Positions 46,401-59,850 of a stretch of 60,000 nt of DNA are shown piece after piece (positions within the stretch are counted from its first letter, which is position 1; each line of letters opens with the position of its first letter). The DNA is from Hydractinia symbiolongicarpus. Taxonomy: Eukaryota; Cnidaria; Hydrozoa; Anthoathecata; Hydractiniidae. The stretch lies in NCBI RefSeq assembly GCF_029227915.1, contig NC_079878.1, positions 8,124,001-8,184,000 on the forward strand, given 5' to 3'. The notes under the pieces were generated by a model, which was not told the origin of the DNA, made no database searches, and worked only from the letters and a program-made list of their open reading frames with translations. Made by a program: the position numbers and the translations under genes.

Positions 46401-47305
46401 TTTTAATTTATTCTGTCAGTGTTATACAAACAACAATGGGTAATTCTTGTCACATTAAATTTACAGACTTTGTATGACAAGCATTATTGTAAACATTCTA
46501 CTCTCGCTATCTCGGAAGGAAATAAAAAATCGTCATACCAAGCGTTTAAATATCGCCAAATGTTAAAAACAAGGATAACTTTTTTGAAAATGCTTTTATT
46601 GTGCCAGTGTAATAAATGGCTAATTCGTTGACTAAAATATTGGCCGAATAGTTTCTGCTTGACTAATCTCTACTAAAAAAATAATTTGAATAATAAATTC
46701 CTTCAAAAACGTGTTCGTTCTTATTTAAAAATAAAGACAAGATGGATTTCAGTGAACAACAAATTAACTAATTTTCCTAATTTATGATCATCATCAACAA
46801 ATACAACAAAGAAATAGTTACTCTGTCTATTTATTCCCGCTTTTTTGATAAAATTAACAAGTTCATATAATTTCTTGCCGCCTAAATGAAATAAATAACA
46901 AAATGTTTAATAATAATTCTTGTAATTAAATTATTGTACTTTCGAAAACATTCTGCAGTACACATGTCGCAGAAGATTTATTTTACATTATTGCTGTGCC
47001 ACCAATTTCTACGCTTTCTTATTGGACAATAACATTTTCTCTTTTAAATTATGAATGCAAGTTTACTTTTTTTATTCACTATCAATCAAGATAGAACAAA
47101 AACATGTCATAAAATACAACTCCGCCTAGGTCTGTCAGGGTTTAGGGACATTTCTGGAGAAAAAATAACACAGACTGACTCTTTTTGCTTTTCTTTCGCA
47201 AACAACACTTATAATATCACGGAAAAAATGAGACAAATCATACATATAGTTATAATCATCAACAATACAACTCCTAATATACTATTCCAGAAAAAAGAGA
47301 GATTA

Positions 47306-48485
47306 TTACATGCATTGCCGTCTTTCCCAAAAGTCATTTCTCATTGTACCCATAATATGTATTATCTGATTGTATACTACAAATGCACGTTTTGCATGTT
47401 GGCGTGCCTCCTTTCCTCTCGCTTTAACCATTTCCTTATCATCATAATCGCGAAATATCTTCGGAAATTTTGGCAGAGCTGTATTTTTAACTTTGAAACA
47501 TCTTCTTAACATGTTCTAAAATCAAATATTTAAATTAAATTGTGCAATAATGGCAATTTCAATAAACAATACATTCTATTATAAAGATATGTTGTCAAAG
47601 TGGAGAAATACATAGCAGAGATATAGTTGTATACCATTCTGATGTCTTCCATATCTTTAGCCAAGGTCAAAAGACCTACAGCAATTCTCGCGTTAAGATT
47701 GTGATAATTTGTGTTTCCAGTTTTCCTTTCGTGATCTTTAATGAGGTTTAAACTGCGTATACTTTGTTTTATCAACTCTGCGTATTCTCCCAAGGCCTTC
47801 GGATTCTAAAAGCACAAGATTTGGCATAAAACTTCTGTAAGTTTTGATACGACTTTATGACCACATTACGAAGTTCTCTTTGTCGCCTCCATCAAATAAA
47901 TTGATTTTGGTCGGGAACAGTACAGCCTAACTTTTTTCGACAATCACTAATATCAGCAAACACTCTTGCATTAAGAAATGAAAATGTGTCTTCTGTGTGT
48001 GTTCCTTCACAAAACTTCAAATGCTTGTTGTTTGCTGATGCTTTTATCCCCTGAGGTAGATAAATATACGTTTTTAAATTATCATCTTTAAGGAATATCT
48101 AGATATTTATATAGGTGTGTTAACTATGAAGTGAAATTGATAGACTTACGTAATAGCATTCCATGTCCTCAATGTATTGTGTTAGGACATCATTACCAGT
48201 CAACCTGTTGGTCAAATTGAAGAGTTGAATCTGAGCCTCAAGACAGGGAGAGGGTGAATTTCTTCTATTCCTGTGAAATGATGTCACATCAATTGTTGTA
48301 TTTGCCACGTAGTCTCTGATGGGCAATTCATAAGCCTGCTTTGTAAAGAGGAATGTTGTTACTCCCGTACACACTACCACTGTGATGGTAATTAATAATA
48401 CCAAAGCATAAACTGGAGGCAGTGACATTGTAGCGCTTTTATTTGAATTTGAAATTTTGTTTGACAATTCATCTTTTTCATTCAT
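47306..48485 (-). CDS. Six-cysteine, furin-site protein, copy 2 (splice donor of exon 2 damaged)
   Basis: Exons by alignment with copy 1: 48,485-48,150, 48,050-47,931, 47,805-47,635 and 47,515-47,306. Exon sequences differ from copy 1 by only a few substitutions (for example Ile17 to Ser, Leu67 to Val, Tyr130 to His, and in exon 4 Gln to Pro and Leu to Met). The hydrophobic segment, RNRR site and all six cysteines are kept. The odd point is intron 2. Copy 1 has AAG then GTAGGT; here the bases are AAG then TTAGGC, so the donor GT is gone. Using the nearest GT, one base upstream, would shift the frame and change everything from exon 3 on. Either this copy is a young pseudogene, or it uses another donor or retains the intron. 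Other splice sites are intact. Confidence 0.7.
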
Positions 48486-48579
48486 ACTTCTTGGTTGGTT
48501 TAAAAAAACACTTATATGTTTTCACTCCTGGTTATTTGTCCCCAAATGTTGAATGAACATTTTACGCTGGAGTATTTAT

Positions 48580-48618
48580 TAACGGCACAAAAGAGGGAAA
48601 ATCTGAGGATAAAAATTG
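48580..48618 (-). promoter_or_regulatory. Conserved upstream block, copy 2
   Basis: Same block as at 5,172-5,210, about 95 bp upstream of the copy 2 ATG (48,485). It is nearly identical in sequence. Confidence 0.45.
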
Positions 48619-51098
48619 GGAGTTCATTTTGATATTTTCTAATAGTAGCCAAGTTCGAGTTGCTAAAAGCAGACGCCTTCTTTCCAATTGAAATAGTGGT
48701 ATCGTTAATGATGACGCAAATTGAAAAAGTTGAAGGTAAGCCAATCGGATGGCTACAATTTGAATCACAAGACAAAATTATGCGAAGTACAAACAATACT
48801 GTCATCAACGAAAGTAAATTTAAGAAATTAATAATACAAAAGTAAATTATTGTTCTTACAGCTTTATCCAATGTTGTTGAAACATATATTCTAAGAAAAT
48901 CGCAACTCAATCATAATTTTATCATTCAAATAAAAGTCATTATTTTTTTAAATAGGTTTCCAAAAATAACTTTTTTTAATCCAAAATTGATTTGTTTTGA
49001 ACACTTGTTATGTTAAGGAAACTTGATGAAGAGGCACATACATCTACGCCAAAAATACTACAAGAGCGAGTTCGGGTGTGGAAAAGGCTTATTATAATAG
49101 AACTTTCTCGTGCCTGAGGGAATTCAACATTGGACAAAATTTACAAACGAATTAATCTTACCACCGCAGAAACAAATTTAAATTCTAGGGAAGAACCTTT
49201 AAAAGTATAACTAAATAAAATAAGGGAGTAAATTTAACTGTAAGAATACAATACAAAAATTGTATAAATAGCCTGTTACGCTTAGTATTTTTGTACCGGT
49301 AGCCAAAAAAATCCAAGGATGTACATTAAGGACTGGTGACTAGGTGATAAAAACTAAATTAAAAAACAGGGTTAAAAACTTATAATTAATGCTCTTAACA
49401 AGTTTCTTCAACGCTGAAATAGAGTCACGTGAATTTAAAATAAAATGACATGCATGTAAAATTTAAACGGGGGTGAGTTTTGTGAAGTTTGCTTCTTGGT
49501 TAGAAATACAAAACCTCAATATGTCTATTTAAAAGTTATTCTAATGACGCCATTAGAGTGAAGAGTTATTCCCTTTCCTTGATTTTTTGTTTTGAAGCGC
49601 CTGATTAATAAAAAGAGAAACATAAAAAGTTTCGAACTTATAAATGTTCTTCAGATGTTCCATACAAAAAAAAAGTATATAGATACTCTTTAAGGTTTCA
49701 AGTACATAAAATATATTTCATAAAAATATGTTCGCTTTAACTGAGTATATCTAATTCTACAAAAATTAGTTTTTTCCTTTAAAATGACAAGAGTGTAGGG
49801 CAGCTATCACCCACGGACATTTTCTATTTTGCTTTTCTAAAATCATCTGCGAAAAAAAGTTCTTAAACGCTCTTTTCAAACAGGCGAAAAACCTTTGCAT
49901 ATTTAAGTGGGATGTGAGACACAACACACCCAAATAGAATACCAAATCCTGTTGTTGTTTTTCATGTGTAATTTGTAGTATATTTTATTTAATTCCTCAT
50001 TTAGTACAGGACCTTCCTAGAATGTTTTGCAAAAGTGGCGCTTTCCCTGAAATTAGCATGGTTTCTTTTACCTTAGTAGTACATATATCATTTTTTAATG
50101 ATGTATTCTAAAATTTTCCGTGTAATTATTACTTGTTGATAGAGCAGAGAAGACGTAGAATTAGATGATGAAAAATAATTCTCCTGTTTTTTCTAAACAT
50201 TTTCAAAATAAAAAAGCACGAAGACTTAAATGGAAACCAGGTTATTAAATGTTTATTTATTTCAAGCCTTCGTGAACATAAAACGGAACTAAGTAAACAA
50301 AAGCCATATAGCAAATTGTGACGTAATGACTTGTGCGTAGACCTTTTTTGCAATTCTTTTTGTGTTGTGAATGTTTCTATGTTAAAAAAGGTATGTTCTT
50401 GTCACATTTTGCACTGTATTAATCTTGCTTAGTGTAGGAACTCGTATTTTTCTCTATATTAAAAGCCCTTGCTTCTCTGCCGTCCAAAATCAAATCATGC
50501 GACACCACGCACGTAATTTTAAAGCGACAAGTAACAAAGCGACATAGTTTGCTTTACAATGGGCGAACTTCTGCGACCTATTTACAAGTCTAGTCCCGTA
50601 AAGATTTTAGTTGAGAGTACTTTACTTTAAAGGTCTTTGCTTTTTTGTATTCTTAGTTGCATTATTGAATATGTTATGAAACATATTGTATAATTTTGAA
50701 TAGGCTGTAGTTTCGGAGAAACGGTTTTTTTATATATATATTTATATGACGTTCTGATTTTGGTGTAAAAATTTGCAGTGTCTATTCCCAAACTTTTACT
50801 ATTAATTAAAATTTGGAATCTCACGGGTCAACTATAGCAAATTTTATAGGGATTAAAAAGAATCGCTAAATTTTATCGACATTTATTTGGAATCAGTTCT
50901 TGTGATTGCTACTTTTACTTCCATTTATCTCGAGTAAGGTGATATATTGGTGTTTGCTCTAAACATTTGTTGACTCAGTGAAATCTGCATATTTTAATAT
51001 AAAATATGTCTCATATAACCATATGAGTGATTACATTACAACTTCAAATAAATACAATCATGACGTTTTATTTTTCAATTACTATGTCATGAAAGTCA

Positions 51099-51409
51099 TC
51101 AATTGCGAGATCTTCTCTTGTTTCCTGTTTTTTTTAAGATTTCATTATTGCTCTGGCTCTCCTCTGATGTTTCCAACACTACGCTTTTCTTTTTCTGAGG
51201 TCGTTTCAGGATTGCACTCTTGCCCTCTTCTGGTGTTTCACATCTGCACAAAGAATTTCAGCCTTTTTCAGCGCATTTCATCAGATCAGCATTATGACAG
51301 GGCAAGATTGCTTTTGATTTTACAGTACAGCAACTTGTACAATGACATACAGCTTGTGCACAGCCCGCAAAATAGCTCATCCCGTTATTCATATCGGGCA
51401 GTAAAAATA
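51099..51409 (-). pseudogene. Cysteine-rich transposon-type exon remnant, right-arm copy
   Basis: Same length as 1,798-2,108 with only scattered substitutions (for example Arg to Cys in the CTSRC motif) and the same internal TGA, preceded by an acceptor-like ATGACAG. The 147-codon plus-strand frame across it (50,978-51,421) is best explained as the antisense shadow. Confidence 0.5.
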
Positions 51410-53330
51410 CTGTCATTATAGGTTAGAGAAAATTATCGGTTAGACTAAATTATTAATCGGAATATATTTTAATAAGACAAAAAAATAATATATATATATA
51501 ATATATTATATTTTTAATATATTTTTATATAGTTATTCTAAATACATCTTTAAGTTTAGTCATATTTATTTTGCAAACCCATTCCCTATTCAACCACACA
51601 AGTCTTCTTTGATTGAATTATTTCCACAATTTTCCTTGTGGGGTGGAGTGGGAATATGAAGTGTAGATACCTCTAAGTATTTTTAATATCGACTTATGTT
51701 GAAGTAAAAGTAAGATGGCCTAAAATAGGTTTTAGGTATTTAGGACATTAAAAAGCCACCGCTAGGGATGTCGATATTACAATTCATTTTTAAATGAATT
51801 TGGAATTTTCTTTCATCGATTTTCATGAATGGGTAGATAACTAGGTTCTCTTGTCATAACAAAACATTGACAGGGAAAATTCAAACTACCATTCTTTTTT
51901 AATTATTGTTTGCTTCATCGATCTTTATAAAGGCGTAGATAGCTAGAGGTTTTCTTGTCACAACAAAACATCGACCGAGAAAATTCAAATAAATATTGTT
52001 TTTTATTGTTTTGAATTTTCTTTTGATGTTCGTTGATATTCCCTATGTTACATTTTATGACCTAGGGAGATTCAAGTCTTTATCGCGCCTATTTTTAAAA
52101 GCGAGAAGCCATTTAGGAGATGGGAAAGTCTGTATAACTTTGTTTTGTAAGCAGTAAGTCTAGTAGTAGAACCCCCTGCTAGGTACTAAAAATAAAACAA
52201 GATTAACAAAACATGTTTCCTGTCAGAAAGTTTGCTGTTAATTTCATCTAAAAGTCGGGAACAATCAAAACATTGAATTCAATAGACAATGAAAGTAACT
52301 CCTTGAATTCTCCGATTTCGATTAATGATCCACGAAAGTAAGTGTATATAAAAGAAATTCAACTCTATTAAATCTGAGGTGGGGATGGAAAGCATAACTT
52401 ACCACTGCCGTCTCAAATTTACTTTTGTATGCTTTAAACTTACTACCAGAGTGATCCATTGTCTTCGGATCTTTAACAAATTCTACCAAAATATGCTAAT
52501 CTGTACCAATTAATATATTTTTTTAACACATTCAGTGAAAGTGATAACGCCATAGCTCTAAATATGGTGGAACTTTATTGAAATTATATACAACTAACGC
52601 GGCTTGTAGTATTCTTAGTGAAGCTAAGCCCCTACAAATTGTTACGTACCGTTACTATTTGCGGCAATTTTTCGTTACTAATTTCAAAACATGCGACATA
52701 GTTCACTAACTTATTTCTGAAGCTGTTATAGTAAGGAGGCACGTTAGTTTTATTTCCTTAATTAGTTGAGTTGACACCGACAATGGTTAAATTGATGTGT
52801 GGAAGAGATCTCACAATTAAAAATAACGTTACACAAATTAAATATATACACGATGAGATCATAGAAAAGATAATCTTCTTTATAGGTAAGTCCAATCACA
52901 GAAATGATAAGAAAACATTGTAGTAACAACACTTTCCTCGCATTGCCACCACACTTACATTGAAAACTTTGAACCCAAAACGGGTCATGCTTGTTTAAAA
53001 GGTGGTTCTGGTTATATTAAAGTATTTTGCTGACCCAAAGTCCTTTTACCAAAGAAAATGTTAATTCATGACAGTTATTTCTATTTTACTTTCAAAAACA
53101 CGTGAGTCATTCCCACGCTTCACGCAAACTCATATGTTTTGAAAAAGGTTTTTAGAAGGTAAAATATCGTTTCTTAAGAGGTTAAAAATCGTTCAATTTA
53201 CGACTCCAAAATACATAAAAAGGTTTATTCGGGTATTGAATTATTGATACGTGTCGATTAAATTAGTGGGGGGAGGGGGGGGGGGGACATTTTACTTTGA
53301 CATAATAACATCTATTGTGTAAATATATAA

Positions 53331-56100
53331 TCTTGCAAGTCACTATTAGTGCTAAATCTTGATATGATAAAACTCTGATTGATATGAAAATTGATATATA
53401 TCATTATTATTTATCACGGATTTTGCTTTTACAAAAAAAAAAATGTTTGTTTCAATGTATTTTGCATATTTTAAACGTTTAAGTTCTAAACGTAATTAGA
53501 AAATGCTGTGCATTAAAGAAAAAAGAATAAAGGTAGTTAAAATAACATTATATATGACACAGAGCATTTTAAAGTTAAATTTCGAAATTGTTTTATTGTC
53601 TTCGACTTCTGTCTTCAGTCGGACGTATTGTCGTTTTTGTTTACGGAATGTGAGTAATAAACAGGTACATCCAGAGAATGTGATGTATAGTACCAAAATA
53701 GCGGTAGAACAATTACAGAAGGATTATGTAACCAGATAGCCTTCAAATACATTTTTTTAATAAAGTATTCTAGAAAGTTGAAAATAATATTTGAAAACTT
53801 TGGAATTGCTGCAATTAATTACATTTCGATGTCTATGTGCTCCCAGGAAACAAGGATTAAAAGCAGATGGACGATTGATTGCTTTCATTCTGTAGAATTC
53901 TACAAATTGAAATAAGCAGCTAAATCTAAATTTCCCGCAGGTAACTTCTCACAAATTTACTTCTATGTTACATTGTTGTTTGTAGCCTTTCATAGCATGT
54001 TACTTATTGCATCGCGAAGAAGCTGATATTTCAAACAGTTATTATGAAAATGAAATATTTTCATATTGAAGAAAGGATTTTTAGTTAAAAAGTATTTACC
54101 AACCAAAAATGAAAAATAAAATAGAGTGTGCAACCTTTCATATAGATTGAATTTATTTTTCAAAAGTCTTTATTTTCTTAGCTGTTTATGCATTTCAAAA
54201 TCACACGACGTTTGATGTTAGATATATTTTAATAGCTTTTAAATATCGTCAATTATTTCACTCTTTCACAAAAAATGTTTAAGTTTAAAGCACATTTGCA
54301 TTCGGCATCATCTAGATAGCAATTATTTGCGAAACAAAGAGATATACTACTAGCATCAGTTAATTAACCACGACAAGATCAGACCAAAAAAAGAGTGTAG
54401 TGCCTGTTTCAATTATCTGCAAATCATCGCTGTTTTGTGCATTGGTAAACATATTTACAGAGCAAAAGATAGTTAAAAATAACAGCTGTTAGTTCTCCTT
54501 TGTTTGCTTTAATTAATGTTAAAGTTCCTGACGAATTTTATTGAATTACTAAAAAAAGAAACAAAAACTGATTCAGCAAGCAGATAATATATTTTGAAAT
54601 AGCTATCGTAGGTTAGCTATCATATTAAATTAAGGAAAGATATAGATAGACACTGTAAAATTAATTGAGATCTCACAACGCTGTCTAAAGAGTTGATTAA
54701 AGTAGCAGAAACTCTTTCAATGTTTAATAAAAAGACAGCTAACACAACTTTTATGCAACAAAATCAGTACGAATAAACGCAAAAGTTAAATCAGTTGTTA
54801 AGACGTAAAACAACTCAAGTATGCAGCAGTCTTAGAATCATCTTCTTTTATCGAATTGAAAATACTTGCATTGAGATTACTATTTTCTTTGATTATCTCT
54901 ACACGTCATCTTTAAAAGGTGGTAAAATATTATGACTTAATGTGTTTTTCTTATCAATGTCCATGAAATTTACTCACGTCTTTACTTATAATTACTAGCA
55001 CCGTATTGCTTTGAATAAATGAAAAAAATAATTTTTGAAGTGGAGTCTATTCAGATGGTGTTTAAAATAGAAGGCGTATAATAAACTTTTTAGCTATGGA
55101 TGAACGGAAAGAAGCCAATGAATACGACCAAACATTCCATTGGTCTTTAACAAAATGTTCTTATTGGACATATACCTAGAAGTATCATTTCATCAACCAC
55201 GATGTAGGCAAAAAGAGAGCAGTTACTACTGAAAAAAGGCAACGGGAAGTTGGACGTGTCGTACCAGCAAAAGTGATTTTCATTATACTGACATTATAGA
55301 GAATAAACTTGCAAGGCAAAAAGACAAAATCCCCATTTTATTATCATGTTTAACAGTATGAGCGTTTATTCAAAAGAGTTCATTAATTACGACATTAAAA
55401 CTATACTGAGGATAAAGGAGGTCAAGGCACTGGAGGGCGAGGAAAGCCAAAAACGCACTACAACCATAAATGCTCTTGTGTTGTTTATGCCCGAATATAA
55501 TGTTTGTTGCTGGACATTTTGTTATTATACATTTCACGCCAGCCTGTTTAATGAACATTCACTTTTTTCTGATATTTTACAGGGAATATTTCTCGACGAG
55601 ATTTACTTATAAATTTAAACTTTATCGCAATTTTTGTGTTTTAGATTAAATTATCACTAAAATACGTTAGTCAACACAAATGTTCAACCTTGCTTACTTT
55701 GTTTGAGGTTTAAATTAATTTAACACGCCGTAAAACGCAAAAAATACTTATTAAATACCTAAACTCAAGATGTTGCATTGTTAACATTTTTTAGTGGGCT
55801 ATATTTCGTCTTGTGAAACATTAACATATAATGCAGCGGTAATGTTTTTCAGAAACAAGAAAAAAAATATACATGTGAAGTAAAAAGCTAATTTTTCATT
55901 TATATTTCTTAGTGACAGTTAAATCAGACAGGGAAATACGTGCGATTCTGTGTGTAAGAAATATCTTTAAATTACAGTATAAGCGAAGTAAAAATATATA
56001 TATATCTTCTATAATTTAATCTGTACAATATATTACCTATATGTTTTATAATTTATTATATGTAATAAATATAGTCATCATCTTAAACATAAATATACTA
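53331..56100. other. Spacer between the right arm and gene copy 3
   Basis: AT-rich with frames at 53,503-53,739 and 55,346-55,612 that have no recognisable motif. By position it is the 3' flank of copy 3, but I could not align it with the 3' flanks of the other copies. Confidence 0.4.
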
Positions 56101-57298
56101 CTACATGCATTGGCGTCTATTCCAAAAGTCATCTCTCATTGTACCCATAATTGTTACGATTTGATTGTATACAACAAATGCACGCTTTGCATGTTGACGT
56201 GGCTCCCTTCCTCTTGCTTTGACCAAAGCATTGTCGTTGTAATCGCGAAATATCTTCGGAAACTTCTGAATTGCTGTGGATTTAATTTTATAGCATCTTG
56301 TTAGCATGTTCTATAAACATTGATGAGATTTTAGAGAACATAGATCAATAATAGAAACCATTGAGTTCTAAAGCGACACAAAATGACAAGAAAAAATATA
56401 TACCAATCTGACTTCTTCCATGGCTTTTGTTAGGGACAAAAGACCAACAGCAATTTGTGAATTAGAATCGTGATACTTTTTGTTTCCATTTGCCATTTCG
56501 TAATCTTTAATCTGATTCAAGCTCGGAATACTTTGGTTAATTAGCTGCAGGTAGTCCCCTAATGCTTTTGGATTCTAAAAATGCAATAACATTTGATAAC
56601 TAAGGTTGAATTCTTACAATCTATGACTAGGACACAACCGAACCAAAAATCAAGAAAGCGTTAGTTGATTTAACGTAAAAGTCTGTTTGAAATTTAAATA
56701 CGAATTGATACTCACTTTCTTTCGACAATCACTAATACCAGCAAATACTCTTGCATTAAGAAACGAAAACGTATCTTCTTGGTACGTTCCTTCACAAAGT
56801 TTCATATGTGTGTTATTTGCTGATGCTTTTATCCCCTAAATTATTTTAAGCAATTTTTTTACACCTTCACATTTTTCTTGGTTGCACAGTTCTTCACAAG
56901 AAACACAGTTTAAAACGTTTTAAATTGGCCAAAATAATCTTACGTAATAGCACTCCATGTCCTCAATATATTTTGTTAGGACGTCATTTCCAGTCAATCT
57001 GTTGGTTAAATTGAAGAGTTGAGTTTGAGCTTCAAGGCATGGAGCAGATGCGGCTCTTCTTTTTCTGCCCAATGAGTTTATATCATTTCCTGTGTTTGTT
57101 GGATATTTGGGTGCTTCATAAGCTTCCTTTGTAAGCAGGAATGTAGTTAGTCCAGTAATCACTGCCATTGCGACGCAAATGGACGATGCGAACACGTAAA
57201 CTAAATACAAAGTAAGGTATAAATCCTACATATTTTTATCTCGTTATTGAAACATTTTTTTGATCTTATGCTAAATTTTTACCTTTCACGTCTTTCAT
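56101..57298 (-). CDS. Six-cysteine, furin-site membrane/secreted protein, copy 3 (five exons)
   Basis: Exons on the minus strand are 57,298-57,283 (16 nt, donor GTAAAA), 57,200-56,944, 56,835-56,716, 56,574-56,404 and 56,310-56,101. The sum is 774 nt and the frame is continuous: 257 residues, stop TAG. The tiny first exon adds MKDVK before a hydrophobic segment (about 6-29), so this version looks like a signal peptide or signal anchor. RKRR at 51-54 is a strong furin-type site. Six cysteines (60, 89, 105, 128, 194, 256) and the LFNLT sequon align with copies 1 and 2. The ectodomain is clearly diverged from theirs (IKDYEMANGNKKYH against IKDHERKTGNTNYH) while cysteines, intron phases and the C-terminal RRQCM are kept, which argues for selection on protein function. 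Family and receptor are unknown. Confidence 0.8.
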
Positions 57299-57401
57299 AT
57301 TTGCAGATTGTAATAAAAAAGTTAAAGATTTATATCTTAACTCTTGTTCAGTTTGCAGCAAATTCCGAATGTTCGGGCTTATGCCTTGGGCGATTATTTA
57401 A

Positions 57402-57430
57402 AGGCACGAGAAGAGGGAAAATCTGAGAAC
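57402..57430 (-). promoter_or_regulatory. Conserved upstream block, copy 3
   Basis: AGGCACGAGAAGAGGGAAAA then TCTGAG, the diverged version of the block at 5,172-5,210, about 105 bp before the ATG. Similarity to the other copies' 5' flanks continues to about 57,930 (TACTGTCATCGACGAAAGT, GATGAGATGGCACAT). Confidence 0.4.
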
Positions 57431-57930
57431 GAAACAAATTTTTGTTACATCCTTTTTTTAGCGTTTCAGCAAGAGAAATTACCTTGTTACTGAAAGCAAT
57501 TGCCCTCTATCGGGCGTAAATGATAACACGTTTTGTCAATAAGTGAAAAGATGACATAAATTATCATAATTAAAGTAAAGCCAATGGGGTAGACATCACA
57601 TGATAAAGTTTTGTCTCCTGCAGTTACTGTCATCGACGAAAGTGCATGTGTCTATTTTCTAATAGTTATTGTTCTTCCGAGTTTAAACAATAATGTACAA
57701 AACAATTATTTCTATATTCTAAGAAAATAAAGTTTAAACTTACAATATTTCAAAAGTGAAACTTTTCATTTATGAACAGTTCTCAAAGGAACTTATTTAC
57801 ATTTTGTCAGAAATTTTGTTCCTTTTTTGCAAAAATTGAACCTAATCAGACTTGATGAGATGGCACATATTCTGGGGAAAAGTAACTATACTAGCTAGCT
57901 CAGCCTAATAAAGAAGGAAGACTTGAAATA

Positions 57931-58479
57931 TGTTAAAAACTAATAGGCTGGTTGTTCACAAACTTCACAACGATCAATTTAACGTCCACGACTAAGTAAA
58001 AGAAGTATTCTCGAAATAAAGATCATGGTTAAACCCAGTTAGCGTTATTAAACGCCCTTCCAAATAATCGGTCATACTCGAATAAACGTCTAAAGTGGGA
58101 TTACGCGTGTGGGCGTTTCATTGACAAAGCTAAATTATTGGGTCTAAACACACCAGAAGTTTTTTAACGTTTTGGGCTCTTAGACGCATTCCGTTGTGTG
58201 TTAATTCAATCACTGAGTTCTTTCACAACAACTTCCGTGTATAACCACAATTCTTACATTTCCACGATGTTTCGCATAAAAGGGCGGATTCTAAGAATTA
58301 TTATTTGAGATGATTAACAAAAGAGCAATTTATGCGTTAAACATATCAATTTTAAAAAAGAGTTTATTCTGTTGCTTTCTTGTACAGGTTATATACACCT
58401 TAGATGTATTTAGCTACCCTTTTTAACTAGTAGTAATCAAAAAAGGGTCGGTGAGCCGTGTATGCAATAAATAACTTTA
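57931..58479. other. Upstream spacer of copy 3, no gene seen
   Basis: Not aligned by eye with the other copies' flanks; no open frame or repeat recognised. Confidence 0.4.
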
Positions 58480-59850
58480 AAAAGGCTTTATTTTGTCTAA
58501 TTTGACCTTGATTGCCTGAGAAAGAAACGTTCAACAAAGTTCCAAGTTTTTGAATATGACCTGAACTTTAAATCTTCCATAAAAATTATAATAGAGTTTT
58601 TCTGGACACTAATTTATATTTCTAAGCCATTTTCACATCGATTTTGAATTTGAGTTGTAAAAGTATGGACGGCCTTGACATAATTATTGTAGAGGGTCAC
58701 TCCAAAATAATCAGTGCTAGTAGCAAAGCCACTTTATGCACATATAATCAGCAGAAGTTTAAATTGAGTAAGTCAAAATTACACCGATACTAACATTTTC
58801 AAAGTTGAAGAAGCCTACATACGCAGGTCAAATAACAGGACAAATAGCCGGTCAAATACCGTGTCAAATTCAAACGTGGAATAGTAAGAACAGGGAATAT
58901 TTTCTCTGTTTTTTTTTTTAAAGCATGTTACAAGCTTTATGCGCTATTTCATCAACAACAAAAGTATTAGCAAAAGGAAGACTAGAATCTTTTTGCATCA
59001 CACCCAACGAAATTGCAACTATTACTTTTATGTTGAAAGTTAATGTATATTTTGCTGAATAAACAGATTTTTCGTTCCCCTATGGACAGTTAGCATCAGT
59101 TGTAACAAACGAAAAGTTCGTCACACTGTAAATCCACAGAAGTTAAGAAATGGTTAAAACGTTTTCGGTCATTTTCGGGTACACAACATGCCAAAGTAAC
59201 TTGATATAATTTTTGCTTTCATAAAAATTTGTGTTTCATCAGGCTATTTTTACTCGTCGCCACCTATAATATAACGTAGACACTGAAGAAATCTGAAACA
59301 GACAGTTACGCATGATTACACATTTATTCCGAACTTGAATTCCCGAAATGTCTCTCACGAGAAAAACTACATTAATCTTCTTCGAAGCAGTTGAAAATGA
59401 AGGACATGGTTTCTTCCACATTAATATACCCATCGAATTATCTATGTAAATTTTTGCTTGGAGAAATTTCATTGCAATATAGTATTCCCAGAAAAATATA
59501 TATATCGACTATAAATATTCCATGTATTACAAGTTATGTAAAACACAATGATTCAATATGCTTACCAGGAACTTCGGGTCTAAATAGATTTTGCACGATG
59601 TGGAAACCACCCCATTCATTGTTTGTTTATTAAATCTTCTTGTACACACATAACGGAGATAAATAAACAAATAGCGTAATAACACGTGTCTTAATTTTTA
59701 AACATCATTTGTAAGAACAAGAATAGCGACAAAATTCTTTTCACACCTTTGATGTAGGTAAATGTAAAAAGGCCAATTTCGACATGAAAGAGATGGAAAA
59801 TTTACATCCTTTAAATGAAGTATGCACCTAAAAGTATTCCTGTTGTTTTG
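58480..59850 (+). repeat. 1.3-kb interspersed repeat, copy B
   Basis: Direct-orientation partner of 27,400-28,690, with an extra piece at about 58,660-58,720 and a tandem-like expansion near 58,830-58,860 (AGGTCAAATA, CCGGTCAAATACC). A minus-strand frame (59,472-59,239, LVRDISGIQVRNKC) is partly shared with copy A; the evidence for a gene is weak. Confidence 0.75.

Larger units (their letters stand above)
43450..53330 (-). repeat. Right arm of the large inverted duplication
   Basis: Reverse-complement partner of the left arm (1-14,070). It lacks the SINE, the 317-bp Helitron, the 558-bp segment and other left-arm insertions, so it is shorter. The portion 47,306-53,200 is very similar to its partner. 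The portion 43,450-47,305 is only patchily similar. It includes the pyrimidine tract at 45,062-45,150 and a G-run (53,262-53,286) that is also present in reduced form at 27,120. Confidence 0.85.

Noticed and set aside
47051-47509. 152-codon plus-strand frame
   Set aside because: Antisense to exon 4 of copy 2; the sense strand has conserved splicing and cysteines.
50978-51421. 147-codon plus-strand frame (left counterpart 1,792-2,184, minus)
   Set aside because: Antisense to the cysteine-rich remnant, whose frame has clear motif structure; the antisense frame has none.
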